This document shows positions 1-6,317 of a stretch of 10,830 nt of DNA, in pieces; the stretch's first letter is position 1; every line of letters begins with the position of its first letter. Below the pieces are notes generated by a model. It was not told the DNA's origin, ran no database searches, and was given only the letters and a program-made list of their open reading frames with translations. Source of the DNA: JAUYIV01 sp035464675 (GTDB lineage Bacteria > Actinomycetota > Acidimicrobiia > Spongiisociales > UBA11373); assembly GCA_035464675.1 (NCBI GenBank), contig DATHSA010000026.1, forward strand, positions 1-10,830. Reading direction: 5' to 3'. The position numbers and the translations under genes were made by a program.

Positions 1-95
1 AGCAGGGCGAGCTGGTGGAGGCGCTGGCGGTAGGAGAGTGTGGGCGTGGTGACGATGTGATGCGCCGAGCGGCGAAAGTCTTCCATCTGGGCCAT
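1..95 (-). CDS. N-terminus of an unrecognised protein (partial, cut by left edge)
   Basis: Only the first 31 codons lie in the window; the rest lies beyond position 1. The start is well supported: ATG at 95-93 is preceded by GAGGAGG (complement of 101-107) with a 5-nt spacer, one of the best Shine-Dalgarno sites in the window. The peptide begins MAQMEDFRRSAHHIVTTP and continues with TLSYRQRLHQLALL. It is soluble-looking, rich in His and Arg, with no signal peptide or membrane segment so far. I do not recognise the family from this fragment. It is on the same strand as the MFS exporter but separated from it by about 200 bp, so it may have its own promoter. Confidence 0.6.
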   Translation of the reverse strand, partial: MAQMEDFRRSAHHIVTTPTLSYRQRLHQLAL

Positions 96-298
96 GGCCC
101 CCTCCTCTGCTCGCGTGAAACCGTGCCCCGGGGAAAGTGTCACCGGACCGGCATCGGTGCGTTAGGGGCTTTGGGCCTGGAAAGTGGCAAGCAACAAGAA
201 ACAGGCAGCAAAGTCGCGAGAGAAGAGAACAGGCGAGGCCAGGTCGCGAGCCGGAGGACCGAGAGGGCAAGAGATGCCCCCCCGCACTGTCGAGTCTC
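96..298. other. Intergenic region downstream of the MFS exporter
   Basis: This 203-bp spacer lies between the stop of the MFS exporter and the start of the partial gene at the left edge. It contains the Shine-Dalgarno of that gene (101-107), a CCCCGGGG palindrome at about 128-135, and a purine-rich, comparatively A-rich patch at about 179-240. No convincing terminator hairpin with a U-tract was found for the exporter, and no clear -35/-10 pair for the partial gene. Reading frames across it are probably shadows. Confidence 0.5.
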
Positions 299-1804
299 CT
301 ACTTCGGCGCTCTTCCTTCGACGTGCCTCGGCCTCAGCCAGGTCGCCAGTACGAACGCCAGTGCCGCCACCACGGCCGCGGCCAGGAATGTCTCGGAGAG
401 CACGGATGCGCTCAGGGTGCGCTGGGCGGAGTCGGCGGCGGCGGCGTATTCGGGGTCGGTCAGCGGGGGGAGATCGATCGAGGCCCGCAGGTCGTCGTAA
501 CGGTGAAGCGCCCACGCCGTGAGGCCGGCCAGGCCGACCGCCAGCCCGATCAACCGGGAGATGACGACGAACGACGTCCCCAGGCCGCGCCGGTCAGACG
601 GAACCTCGTCGACCACCGTCGTGGTCAGGGGGGCCGTCACCAGGCCGATCCCGGCGCCGAGGAGGGCGGAGTGGAGGCCCATCGCGAGGGCGTCGATCGT
701 GGTGTCCCAGGTGCTCCCCATCAGGATGAGGGCCACGCCCGATACGCCGAGCCCGACGAGGGTGGGCATCCGATGAGAGATGCGGTCGCCGAGCCGCCCG
801 CCGGCGACGGTCATCACCGCCATCGACGCGGTGAGGCCGGTGAGCACCCAGCCGCTGGTCACCGCAGCCGGTCGGACCTCGGTCTCGACCACGAGGTTCA
901 CGAACAGCGGGATGTCGACCATGGCGATCGCCAGCACCGCGCCGACGAGGGCATTGGTGCCCAATGCCACCTGTGTGGTCCGGCTCGACAGGACGTCCCT
1001 GCCGACCAGCGGATCTCGGCCTCCCCGCTCGGTCACGACGAACGCTCCACCGGCCAGAACCGCCAGGGCAAAGAAGGGCCACGCCGGGAGCCCTCCCGTC
1101 TCGGTGAGGCCGGCCAGGTCGGTGGCCGATGCGATGTCGCCGCTCTCGACCAGGCCGATGGTGAGGGCGATCAGAGCGCTCGACAGGGTGATGGCCCCGA
1201 GAGCGTCGAGCCTCCGGGTCGGGTCCGGCTCGCCGACGCCGCGCATGACCACCCAGGCTGCGGCGATCCCCGCGATGGCGAGCGGCACGTTCAGGTAGAA
1301 CTGCCACCGCCAGTCGAGAAAGCGAACCAACATCGCGCCGAAGAGGGGGCCCCATACCCACCCAAGGGTCTCGAGGGCGCCGAGCGTGCCGAGAGCCCGG
1401 CCGCGACCGCCCTCGGGGTAGACATCGGCGACCGCCGCCAGGGCCACCGGGACCACGGCGCCGCCGCCGAGCGCGGTGACGATCCGCCAGAAGAGGAAGG
1501 GCCCGAGGCTGGTCGTGAACGGGATGAACGCCGAGCCCACGGCGAAGAGGGCGAGGCCGGCGACCACCACCGCCCGGCGTCCCACGATGTCACTGAGGCG
1601 ACCCGCGATCGGCATCACGGCGACATATGCGACCAGATAGGCGTTGACGATCCAGGCGGCGTCGTCGATCCGCTCGGGCAGGGCGATGTCCAGGTCGCCG
1701 ACGATCTGGCGGAGCAGCGTCGACACGACCGTGAGATCGTCGGCGGCGACGAACATCCCGAAGCCCACGACGGCCAGCACCAGTCCCGGGCGGGTCCGCC
1801 TCAC
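299..1804 (-). CDS. MFS exporter, P55/Rv1410 type (14 TM, DHA2-like)
   Basis: Proton-driven inner-membrane exporter of 501 residues. TM1 carries ADDLTVVSTLLRQI, the DHA2-type signature with Asp at residue 23; motif A is GRLSDIVGRR (68-77); GALETLGWVWGP has Glu145; near the C-terminus SRLIGLAVGLAGLTAWALHR resembles the matching stretch of mycobacterial Rv1410c. Asp23 and Glu145 align with Asp22 and Glu147 of Rv1410c (alignment from memory). In mycobacteria P55 works with lipoprotein LprG to export triacylglycerides and lipoglycans and influences drug tolerance; the same job here is inference. The start is GTG at 1804, which overlaps the TGA of the lipoprotein as GTGA, a sign of translational coupling. 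An in-frame upstream extension to 2083 reads Arg/Gly-rich nonsense and lies on the lipoprotein gene, so I reject it. A generic drug exporter is the alternative. Confidence 0.87.
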   Translation of the reverse strand: MRRTRPGLVLAVVGFGMFVAADDLTVVSTLLRQIVGDLDIALPERIDDAAWIVNAYLVAYVAVMPIAGRLSDIVGRRAVVVAGLALFAVGSAFIPFTTSLGPFLFWRIVTALGGGAVVPVALAAVADVYPEGGRGRALGTLGALETLGWVWGPLFGAMLVRFLDWRWQFYLNVPLAIAGIAAAWVVMRGVGEPDPTRRLDALGAITLSSALIALTIGLVESGDIASATDLAGLTETGGLPAWPFFALAVLAGGAFVVTERGGRDPLVGRDVLSSRTTQVALGTNALVGAVLAIAMVDIPLFVNLVVETEVRPAAVTSGWVLTGLTASMAVMTVAGGRLGDRISHRMPTLVGLGVSGVALILMGSTWDTTIDALAMGLHSALLGAGIGLVTAPLTTTVVDEVPSDRRGLGTSFVVISRLIGLAVGLAGLTAWALHRYDDLRASIDLPPLTDPEYAAAADSAQRTLSASVLSETFLAAAVVAALAFVLATWLRPRHVEGRAPK

Positions 1805-2469
1805 GGAAGGGGCGGCTCGATGTCCGCGGGTTCGTCGAATCGCCCGAGGCGGATGACCCATTCGGTGTCGCCGTCGGGGGAGGTCGTGGTGAACTCGGCC
1901 ATCTCCACCAAGAAGGACCCGGTGTCGATCCCGAATTCGATCTCGACGGCCTGCCCCATGACGACCCCGGCGGTCAGCCGGGCGACCCGTTCGGCCGGGG
2001 CGACGCCCGTGACGACATACCGATCCCGCTCCACGCCGTGGACAACCGGGTCGGCGAGCGACCCTGAGAGGAGTGCGGTCCACCCCTCGTCACCGAACAG
2101 CAGTGCAGGGTTGAAGCCCACGCCGCGCTCCAGTTCGCTCCACTCGCCGGTCAACGGATCCGTGACCCAGGTTCGGTCGCCCACCGAGACGGTCCCCACC
2201 CCGATGGTGATGTCGTTGATACGGAGGCGGAGCACGGCCTCACCGCGGTTTGGCGCCAGATAGGTGCCCTCGGCGTCGACGAACTCCAGCCCGGTGATCT
2301 CGATCGGTGCTCCGGAGACCGACATCTCGAAGCCGGCCGATGTGAGCGCCGACATTGCCGCATTCGACTCGGAGAGGACCTCCTCGACCGGCGGGACCGG
2401 CTCGTCCGACACACCCGACCCGCCGCACGCGGCGAGCACCAGGAGTGCGAGGGCGATCCTCGAGTGCAT
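1801..2469 (-). CDS. LprG/LppX-family lipoprotein
   Basis: Secreted lipoprotein of 222 residues. The N-terminus MHSRIALALLVLAAC is a very short signal peptide ending in lipobox L-A-A-C, so Cys15 should be lipidated. The mature part starts with a Gly/Ser/Asp linker, then an N-terminal helix (VEEVLSESNAAMSALTSAGF) and alternating beta strands with ITGLEFVDAEGTYLAPN, VGDRTWVTDP and a C-terminal WVIRLGRFDEP. This fits the LppX_LprAFG half-barrel fold, which in mycobacteria binds triacylated lipids in a hydrophobic pocket. Length is close to mycobacterial LprG (about 236). I chose ATG 2469 because the upstream Met (2508) puts 13 non-signal residues ahead of the signal peptide; neither start has a clear Shine-Dalgarno. 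The stop overlaps the start of the P55-like exporter. Family assignment is from pattern and context, without a database search. Confidence 0.8.
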   Translation of the reverse strand: MHSRIALALLVLAACGGSGVSDEPVPPVEEVLSESNAAMSALTSAGFEMSVSGAPIEITGLEFVDAEGTYLAPNRGEAVLRLRINDITIGVGTVSVGDRTWVTDPLTGEWSELERGVGFNPALLFGDEGWTALLSGSLADPVVHGVERDRYVVTGVAPAERVARLTAGVVMGQAVEIEFGIDTGSFLVEMAEFTTTSPDGDTEWVIRLGRFDEPADIEPPLP

Positions 2470-2484
2470 GGGGAAGGAGGGTAT

Positions 2485-2505
2485 CGCCCGTCGCCCGTCG
2501 CCCGT
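2485..2505. repeat. Heptamer tandem array, CGCCCGT x3
   Basis: Three perfect head-to-tail copies of the 7-mer CGCCCGT occupy 21 bp of the spacer just upstream of the lipoprotein start. The period is not a multiple of three and the array lies outside any supported gene. Confidence 0.9.
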
Positions 2506-2524
2506 CATCGGCGAGAAGGCTCTT

Positions 2525-2566
2525 GCTGGTGGCTGGTGGCTGGTGGCTGGTGGCTTGCGGCTGGTG
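2525..2566. repeat. Heptamer tandem array, GCTGGTG x6 (one unit degenerate)
   Basis: Six consecutive 7-bp units. Units 1-4 and 6 are exactly GCTGGTG; unit 5 is GCTTGCG. The array starts three bases after... the spacer side and ends 5 bp from the TAG stop (2572-2574, minus strand) of the cDPG synthetase-like gene. If the minus-strand genes are co-transcribed, the RNA carries repeated CACCAGC. The pattern suggests replication slippage. Confidence 0.92.
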
Positions 2567-2571
2567 GCTTT

Positions 2572-3888
2572 CTACGACACCACCGGCTTGAGGATCTCCT
2601 CCAGGGTCGGGCCCTTCACCTCGACGAGGTCGTAGAACACGCGGACGCTGGGGACCTCCAGGTCGAGGACCCGCGCCAGGTCGATCGGGGTCCCGATCAC
2701 GATGACGTCGGCATCCTCGGCCGCGGCGTGGATGGTCTCCCTGAGTTCCGCCCGCTGCTTCTCGCCGTACCCCATGGCTGGAAGCACGTCGGCGAGGTGG
2801 GTATAGGTTTCGAACATCCGGGCGATCGAACCCACGGCGTATGGCCGGGGGTCGAGGATCTCGGATGCACCGTGGCGCTTGGCGGCGATCAGGCCGGCGC
2901 CGAAGCCCATGTCTCCATGGGTGGTCGTCGGGCCATCCTCGACGACGAGCACCTTCTTGCCTTCGATCGAGGCTCCCTCCTCGAGGCGGACCTGGGACTC
3001 GGCCTCGATCACGGTGGCGTTCGGGTTCGCCTCATCGATGTTGGCCCGGATCTTCTCGAGGTCCTCGGGCTTGGCCGAGTCGACCTTGTTGACGACGATC
3101 ACGTTGGCCCGGCGGAAGTTCGCCTCGCCGGGCCAGTAGGCCAGCTCGTGGCCGGCACGGTGGGGGTCGACGACGCAGATGTCGATGTCCGGGGCGATGA
3201 ACGGGGTGTCGTTGTTGCCGCCGTCCCAGAGGATGATCTCCGCCTCGGCCTCGGCCGCCTCGAGGATCGCCGCGTAGTCGGCGCCGGCGAAGATCACGGC
3301 CCCGTCACGGATGTACGGCTCATACTCCTCGCGCTCCTCGATGGTCACCTCGGCGGCGTCGAGGTCCTCGAACGACTCGAACCGCTGGAGACGCTGCTTG
3401 ACGAGATTGCCGTACGGCATGGGGTGACGGATCGCCGCTGCCGCCTTGCCGGAGGCGGCGACGATGCCCCGGATCTTGCGGCTCGTCTGGCTCTTCCCGG
3501 AGCCAGTGCGCGCCGCCGTCACCGAGATGACCGGCTTGGACGATTCCAGCATCGTCTCGCCCCCGGGTAGGTGGTACGCAGCGCCGCTGGCGACGGCGCG
3601 GGCGGCGAGGTGCATGACGTGCTCGTGCGACACGTCCGAGTAGGAGAAGACGACGAGGTCGATGTCGTTGTCGGTGATCAGCGTCTCGAGGTCGTCCTCG
3701 GGAAGGATCGGGATCCCACCGGGATAGTGGCTACCGGCCAGCTCGGGCGGGTACTTCCGACCCGCGATGTCGGGGATCTGGGTCGCGGTGAAGGCCACCA
3801 CGTCGTACGCAGGGTCGTCGCGGTAGAGCACGTTGAAGTTGTGAAAGTCTCTGCCGGCGGCTCCGAGAATCACGACACGCGTGGGCAT
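2572..3888 (-). CDS. cpgS: Cyclic 2,3-diphosphoglycerate synthetase-like P-loop protein (COG2403)
   Basis: Cytoplasmic protein of 438 residues. The N-terminal Rossmann-like part begins RVVILGAAGRDFHNFN, a hallmark of this family. A second domain carries the P-loop ARTGSGKS (126-133), WDGGNND (221-227), and NKVD (267-270), which resembles the G4 guanine-specificity motif; hence older annotation as predicted GTPase. In methanogens the enzyme forms cyclic 2,3-diphosphoglycerate from 2,3-diphosphoglycerate and ATP, a thermoprotectant and phosphate store. The bacterial homologues have, to my knowledge, no settled function, so the product name is by homology only. The start ATG has GGAGGA only 2 nt upstream, in a possible hairpin. 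It is first of three same-strand genes, 102 bp ahead of the lipoprotein. A possible -10 TACCAT lies at 3918-3913. The gene symbol is provisional. Confidence 0.82.
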   Translation of the reverse strand: MPTRVVILGAAGRDFHNFNVLYRDDPAYDVVAFTATQIPDIAGRKYPPELAGSHYPGGIPILPEDDLETLITDNDIDLVVFSYSDVSHEHVMHLAARAVASGAAYHLPGGETMLESSKPVISVTAARTGSGKSQTSRKIRGIVAASGKAAAAIRHPMPYGNLVKQRLQRFESFEDLDAAEVTIEEREEYEPYIRDGAVIFAGADYAAILEAAEAEAEIILWDGGNNDTPFIAPDIDICVVDPHRAGHELAYWPGEANFRRANVIVVNKVDSAKPEDLEKIRANIDEANPNATVIEAESQVRLEEGASIEGKKVLVVEDGPTTTHGDMGFGAGLIAAKRHGASEILDPRPYAVGSIARMFETYTHLADVLPAMGYGEKQRAELRETIHAAAEDADVIVIGTPIDLARVLDLEVPSVRVFYDLVEVKGPTLEEILKPVVS

Positions 3889-3890
3889 GT

Positions 3891-3909
3891 TCCTCCAGTA
3901 GGCGGAGGA
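3891..3909 (-). promoter_or_regulatory. Hairpin that can hide the Shine-Dalgarno of the cDPG synthetase-like gene
   Basis: On the minus strand the sequence reads TCCTCC GCCTACT GGAGGA AC ATG. The two 6-nt arms are perfectly complementary, with one further G-U pair possible inside, leaving a 5-nt loop. The right arm is the ribosome-binding site itself, and the spacer to ATG is only 2 nt (3 nt counted from GGAGG). A caveat is that a possible -10 box TACCAT at 3918-3913 would place transcription start at about 3906, cutting into the left arm. Confidence 0.45.
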
Positions 3910-4016
3910 CCGATGGTACAGCCCGGGCCCATGCAGGCTCCAGCCGTGCCCACCTGTTTGAAAAGCCGTGGCATCGGGAATGATCCAGGGACTACCACCT
4001 ACATGAAGGATTCACA

Positions 4017-4538
4017 GTGGCGATGACGGAGAGATCACCCAACCCGACCGAAGAACGGCTCGACGTCGACGTCGATCAGTTCGACGAAGCACCGACTCGG
4101 GCCGCCGCTGGCGAGCACGCGGGAGGAACCACGAGGACGGTGAGATGGCGTGCGTGGAGCCCTGCTCAGCTTGTGGCGGGGGCGCTCGGGCTCTTCCTCA
4201 CCGTGTTGGGCGGCATCGTCCTGGCGCGGATCGGCTTCGGTGACCTCACCTCCCCCGAGACCTCAGTATTCGGATTCGGGCACACGCCGCTCCTCGCCAT
4301 GATCGAAGTGGCGGTCGGACTCCTGCTCATGCTCGACGCGGCGAGCGCGTTCGCGTCGCGGGCGATGTTGATCGGGCTCGGTGGGGTCGCCGCGGCCTTT
4401 GGACTGATCATCGTCATCGAGCCTGGTGCCTTCCAGGATTGGCTGGGCGTGACCAGGAACAGCGGTTGGCTGTACCTGGGAATCGGCGCCGGTGCATTCC
4501 TCCTGGGGGGCCTGTCGCCGGTCTTCGCCAGGCGCTGA
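4017..4538 (+). CDS. Four-TM membrane protein, unknown function
   Basis: Unrecognised integral membrane protein of 173 residues. Residues 1-45 form a polar, acidic tail (DVDVDQFDEAP), followed by TVRWRAW, and then four hydrophobic segments at about 50-71, 91-109, 115-135 and 150-168. No catalytic motif is visible. I chose GTG at 4017 over the in-frame ATG at 4023 because AAGGA at 4006-4010 lies 6 nt from GTG but 12 nt from ATG; the choice is not certain. It is divergent from the cDPG synthetase-like gene (128 bp between starts) and ends at a strong stem shared with the converging UPF0316 gene. A weak TTGAAA at 3958-3963 could be a -35, but no good -10 follows at the right spacing. Confidence 0.72.
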   Translation: MAMTERSPNPTEERLDVDVDQFDEAPTRAAAGEHAGGTTRTVRWRAWSPAQLVAGALGLFLTVLGGIVLARIGFGDLTSPETSVFGFGHTPLLAMIEVAVGLLLMLDAASAFASRAMLIGLGGVAAAFGLIIVIEPGAFQDWLGVTRNSGWLYLGIGAGAFLLGGLSPVFARR

Positions 4539-4559
4539 CCAGGAGGAGAAGCGGGAATG

Positions 4560-4585
4560 AAGCCGGGCCGGCAGCGGCCCGGCTT
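4560..4585. terminator. Bidirectional terminator-like stem between converging genes
   Basis: AAGCCGGGCC (4560-4569) and GGCCCGGCTT (4576-4585) form a perfect 10-bp stem with a 6-nt loop. It lies 21 bp after the stop of the four-TM protein and 8 bp from the stop of the UPF0316 gene, so it can serve both. There is no real U-tract on either side beyond the two terminal U residues, which is common in high-GC actinobacteria. Confidence 0.75.
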
Positions 4586-4593
4586 CGCCGCGT

Positions 4594-5151
4594 CTACTTG
4601 CGAACTGCGGTCGCCTTGCGGCGGCGGGCGATCTCGGCGATGCGAATGTCCTCGACGGTCACGAAGGCGGCAGGGCTGGCGTCGTGGATCATGCGGATCG
4701 CCTCCCTGGCCTGGCGTCGCGGCAGCACCAGGAATGTGACCCGAACCTCGCCATCGCGGCCCTCGGCATTCACCACCGTGACCGCGTAGCCGGCCTCGCG
4801 CAGGGGTTCGGCCACCGATGGTGACGCCACCGACGTGACGACCCTGATGAATGCGGTGCCCATCGCCACCCAACGCTCGATGTAGCCCCCGAGCAGAGTG
4901 CCCACGGAGAATCCGGCCGCGAACGCCACGACTCGGATCGGATTGTCGAGGTTGGTGAACACGATGGCGGCGGCGCTCACCCATAGGAGCGATTCGAAGA
5001 ACCCGAGAAGCGCGGCCAGGCCGATGCGGCCCCGCATGAGCGTGACGATGCGCACGCTGGCGATCGAGACGTCGCCGAGGCGGAGCATGAAGATGCCGAT
5101 GGTGCTGAGTATGAGATCCAAGACGGTGGGATGAGGTGAGGCGGCGGCCAT
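4594..5151 (-). CDS. UPF0316 family membrane protein (DUF5698 + DUF2179)
   Basis: Membrane protein of 185 residues. The N-terminal half has three hydrophobic segments (about 10-30, 43-65 and 73-90), including the family-typical GDVSIASVRIVTLMRGR and then FESLLWVSAAAIVF and GFSVGTLLGGYIERW. The C-terminal soluble half (about 100-185) has the alternating strand/helix pattern of DUF2179, with VTFLVLPRRQAREAIRMIHD and a basic tail. The family is widespread; its function is unknown to me, and the DUF2179-type domain may bind a small ligand (inference). I prefer ATG 5151 to the in-frame ATG 5226, because the extra 25 residues are Arg-rich, overlap the region just before the divergent KAS III gene, and exceed the family length. 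No strong Shine-Dalgarno precedes either. Confidence 0.8.
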   Translation of the reverse strand: MAAASPHPTVLDLILSTIGIFMLRLGDVSIASVRIVTLMRGRIGLAALLGFFESLLWVSAAAIVFTNLDNPIRVVAFAAGFSVGTLLGGYIERWVAMGTAFIRVVTSVASPSVAEPLREAGYAVTVVNAEGRDGEVRVTFLVLPRRQAREAIRMIHDASPAAFVTVEDIRIAEIARRRKATAVRK

Positions 5152-5240
5152 TCTTGCCGCACCGCGCGGCAGACCGAAATCGGCATCTCGCACGCGCGCT
5201 CGAGTGCGTAACGTGTCCTGGAACACCTCGAGGGGATATC

Positions 5241-6227
5241 GTGACGAGGCGGGTCGGCGTCGCAGGTTTCGGCTGGTACGCGCCGTCGCGGGTGATGACC
5301 AACGACGACTGGGCCGGCTTGGTCGACACCGACGACCAGTGGATCACCGAGCGGACCGGGATCAAGGAGCGGCGGTTCGCCGCCGACGACGAGACGACGC
5401 TCGATCTGGCTGCCGCCGCCGCCGAAAAGGCCCTCGCCGACGCCGGTCTCGACGCCACCGAACTGGACGAGATCATCGTGGCTTCGGACACGCCGGAGGT
5501 CTACACCCCGGACACGGCGGCGTTCCTGCAGGATCGGCTGGGGGCCAGGGAGATCCCCGCGTTCGACCTCGGCGGCAGCGGCTGTGCCGGGTTCGTCCTC
5601 GGCGTCGACGTGGCCCGTTCGCGGGTCATGGCGGGAGCGCGTCGCATTCTCGTCGTCGGAGTCGAGCTGATCTCCCGTCTGATGGACTGGGAGGACCGCA
5701 ACACCTGCGTCCTGTTCGGCGATGGGGCCGGCGCCGTGATCGTCGGAGAGGACGAGGTCGTCGCCGAGATCATCGGTGCCAATTCGGGAACCGATGGGAG
5801 CAAGGCAGGCATCCTCACTCTCGAGACGGGAGGCACGCGCCGCCCCTTCACCGCGGACGAGGCGGCAAGGCGTGGTCAGCACGACATCGTCATGAACGGT
5901 CGCGAGGTGTTCCGCGAGGCGGTACGTCGGATGAGCGCCGCCACCGAGCAGCTTCTCGCCAAGATAGGCCGGGTGAAGGACGAGGTGGCTTTGGTGATCC
6001 CCCACCAGGCGAACCTGCGGATCATCGACGCCGTTCGGTCCAAGCTCGGCGTCGGCGAGGACAAGGTCTATGTGAATGTCGACCGCTTCGGGAACACCGG
6101 CTCGGCGTCGGTGCCCCTGGCGCTCGCCCAGGCCCGGGAGGAGGGACGGATTCAGGCCGGTGACCTGGTGGTGCTGACCGCGTTCGGCGCTGGATTCCAC
6201 TGGGCGGCTGCGGCGCTCCAGTTCTAG
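5241..6227 (+). CDS. fabH: Beta-ketoacyl-ACP synthase III (FabH-like)
   Basis: Thiolase-fold condensing enzyme of 328 residues, the normal FabH length. The complete triad is visible: Cys115 in GGSGCAGF, His255 in IPHQANLRI, and Asn285 in GNTGSASVPLAL. The N-terminal VDTDDQWITERTGIKERR and FGDGAGAVIVG (159-169) are classic KAS III motifs. It would start fatty acid synthesis by condensing an acyl-CoA with malonyl-ACP; branched-chain or longer primers, or a role in special lipid synthesis, cannot be excluded, as no other fab genes are nearby. The start is GTG at 5241 with GAGGGG (5230-5235) 5 nt upstream; the frame stays open to 5136, but the extension is Arg-rich and non-homologous. A TAACGT -10-like box lies at 5209-5214. 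The gene stands alone, divergent from the UPF0316 gene. Confidence 0.93.
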   Translation: MTRRVGVAGFGWYAPSRVMTNDDWAGLVDTDDQWITERTGIKERRFAADDETTLDLAAAAAEKALADAGLDATELDEIIVASDTPEVYTPDTAAFLQDRLGAREIPAFDLGGSGCAGFVLGVDVARSRVMAGARRILVVGVELISRLMDWEDRNTCVLFGDGAGAVIVGEDEVVAEIIGANSGTDGSKAGILTLETGGTRRPFTADEAARRGQHDIVMNGREVFREAVRRMSAATEQLLAKIGRVKDEVALVIPHQANLRIIDAVRSKLGVGEDKVYVNVDRFGNTGSASVPLALAQAREEGRIQAGDLVVLTAFGAGFHWAAAALQF

Positions 6228-6298
6228 GTCGGTTGACGTTCGGGGCCCGGTGAGGGTTCCCTCTATCGACGTCCGAAGCGGCGCCGCCCGCCGAGGAG

Positions 6299-6317
6299 GC
6301 TGCCGACCCAGGGCAGC
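6299..6317. terminator. Weak hairpin at the end of the metallo-hydrolase gene
   Basis: GCTGCC (6299-6304) and GGCAGC (6312-6317) form a 6-bp stem with a 7-nt loop at the convergent junction of the KAS III and metallo-hydrolase genes. It touches the hydrolase stop codon and has no U-tract. A GCGGCGCCGC palindrome lies nearby at about 6279-6288. Terminator function is a guess. Confidence 0.3.

Noticed and set aside
184..522. Plus-strand frame beginning with a Lys-rich peptide (ASNKKQAAKSREKR)
   Set aside because: The start looks protein-like, but there is no well-placed Shine-Dalgarno and two thirds of the frame is antisense to the exporter C-terminus. The A-rich patch alone explains the Lys residues.
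1805..2083. N-terminal extension of the exporter to an upstream ATG
   Set aside because: The extra 93 residues are Arg/Gly-rich, lie out of frame on the lipoprotein gene, and would displace TM1 from the N-terminus; GTG 1804 in the GTGA overlap fits the family.
137..2263. Plus-strand open frame of 708 codons over the exporter and lipoprotein
   Set aside because: Its protein is Arg/Gly/Asp-rich with no domains, and it lies antisense to two genes with clear motifs. High GC content removes stop codons from such shadow frames.
2464..3570. Plus-strand open frame of 368 codons antisense to the cDPG synthetase-like gene
   Set aside because: It starts by reading through the heptamer arrays (repeated Trp/Leu/Val/Gly) and then mirrors the codons of a well-supported gene.
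5152..5240. Plus-strand extension of the KAS III gene to ATG 5136
   Set aside because: The extension is Arg-rich and unlike any FabH N-terminus, whereas GTG 5241 has a good Shine-Dalgarno and gives the normal length.
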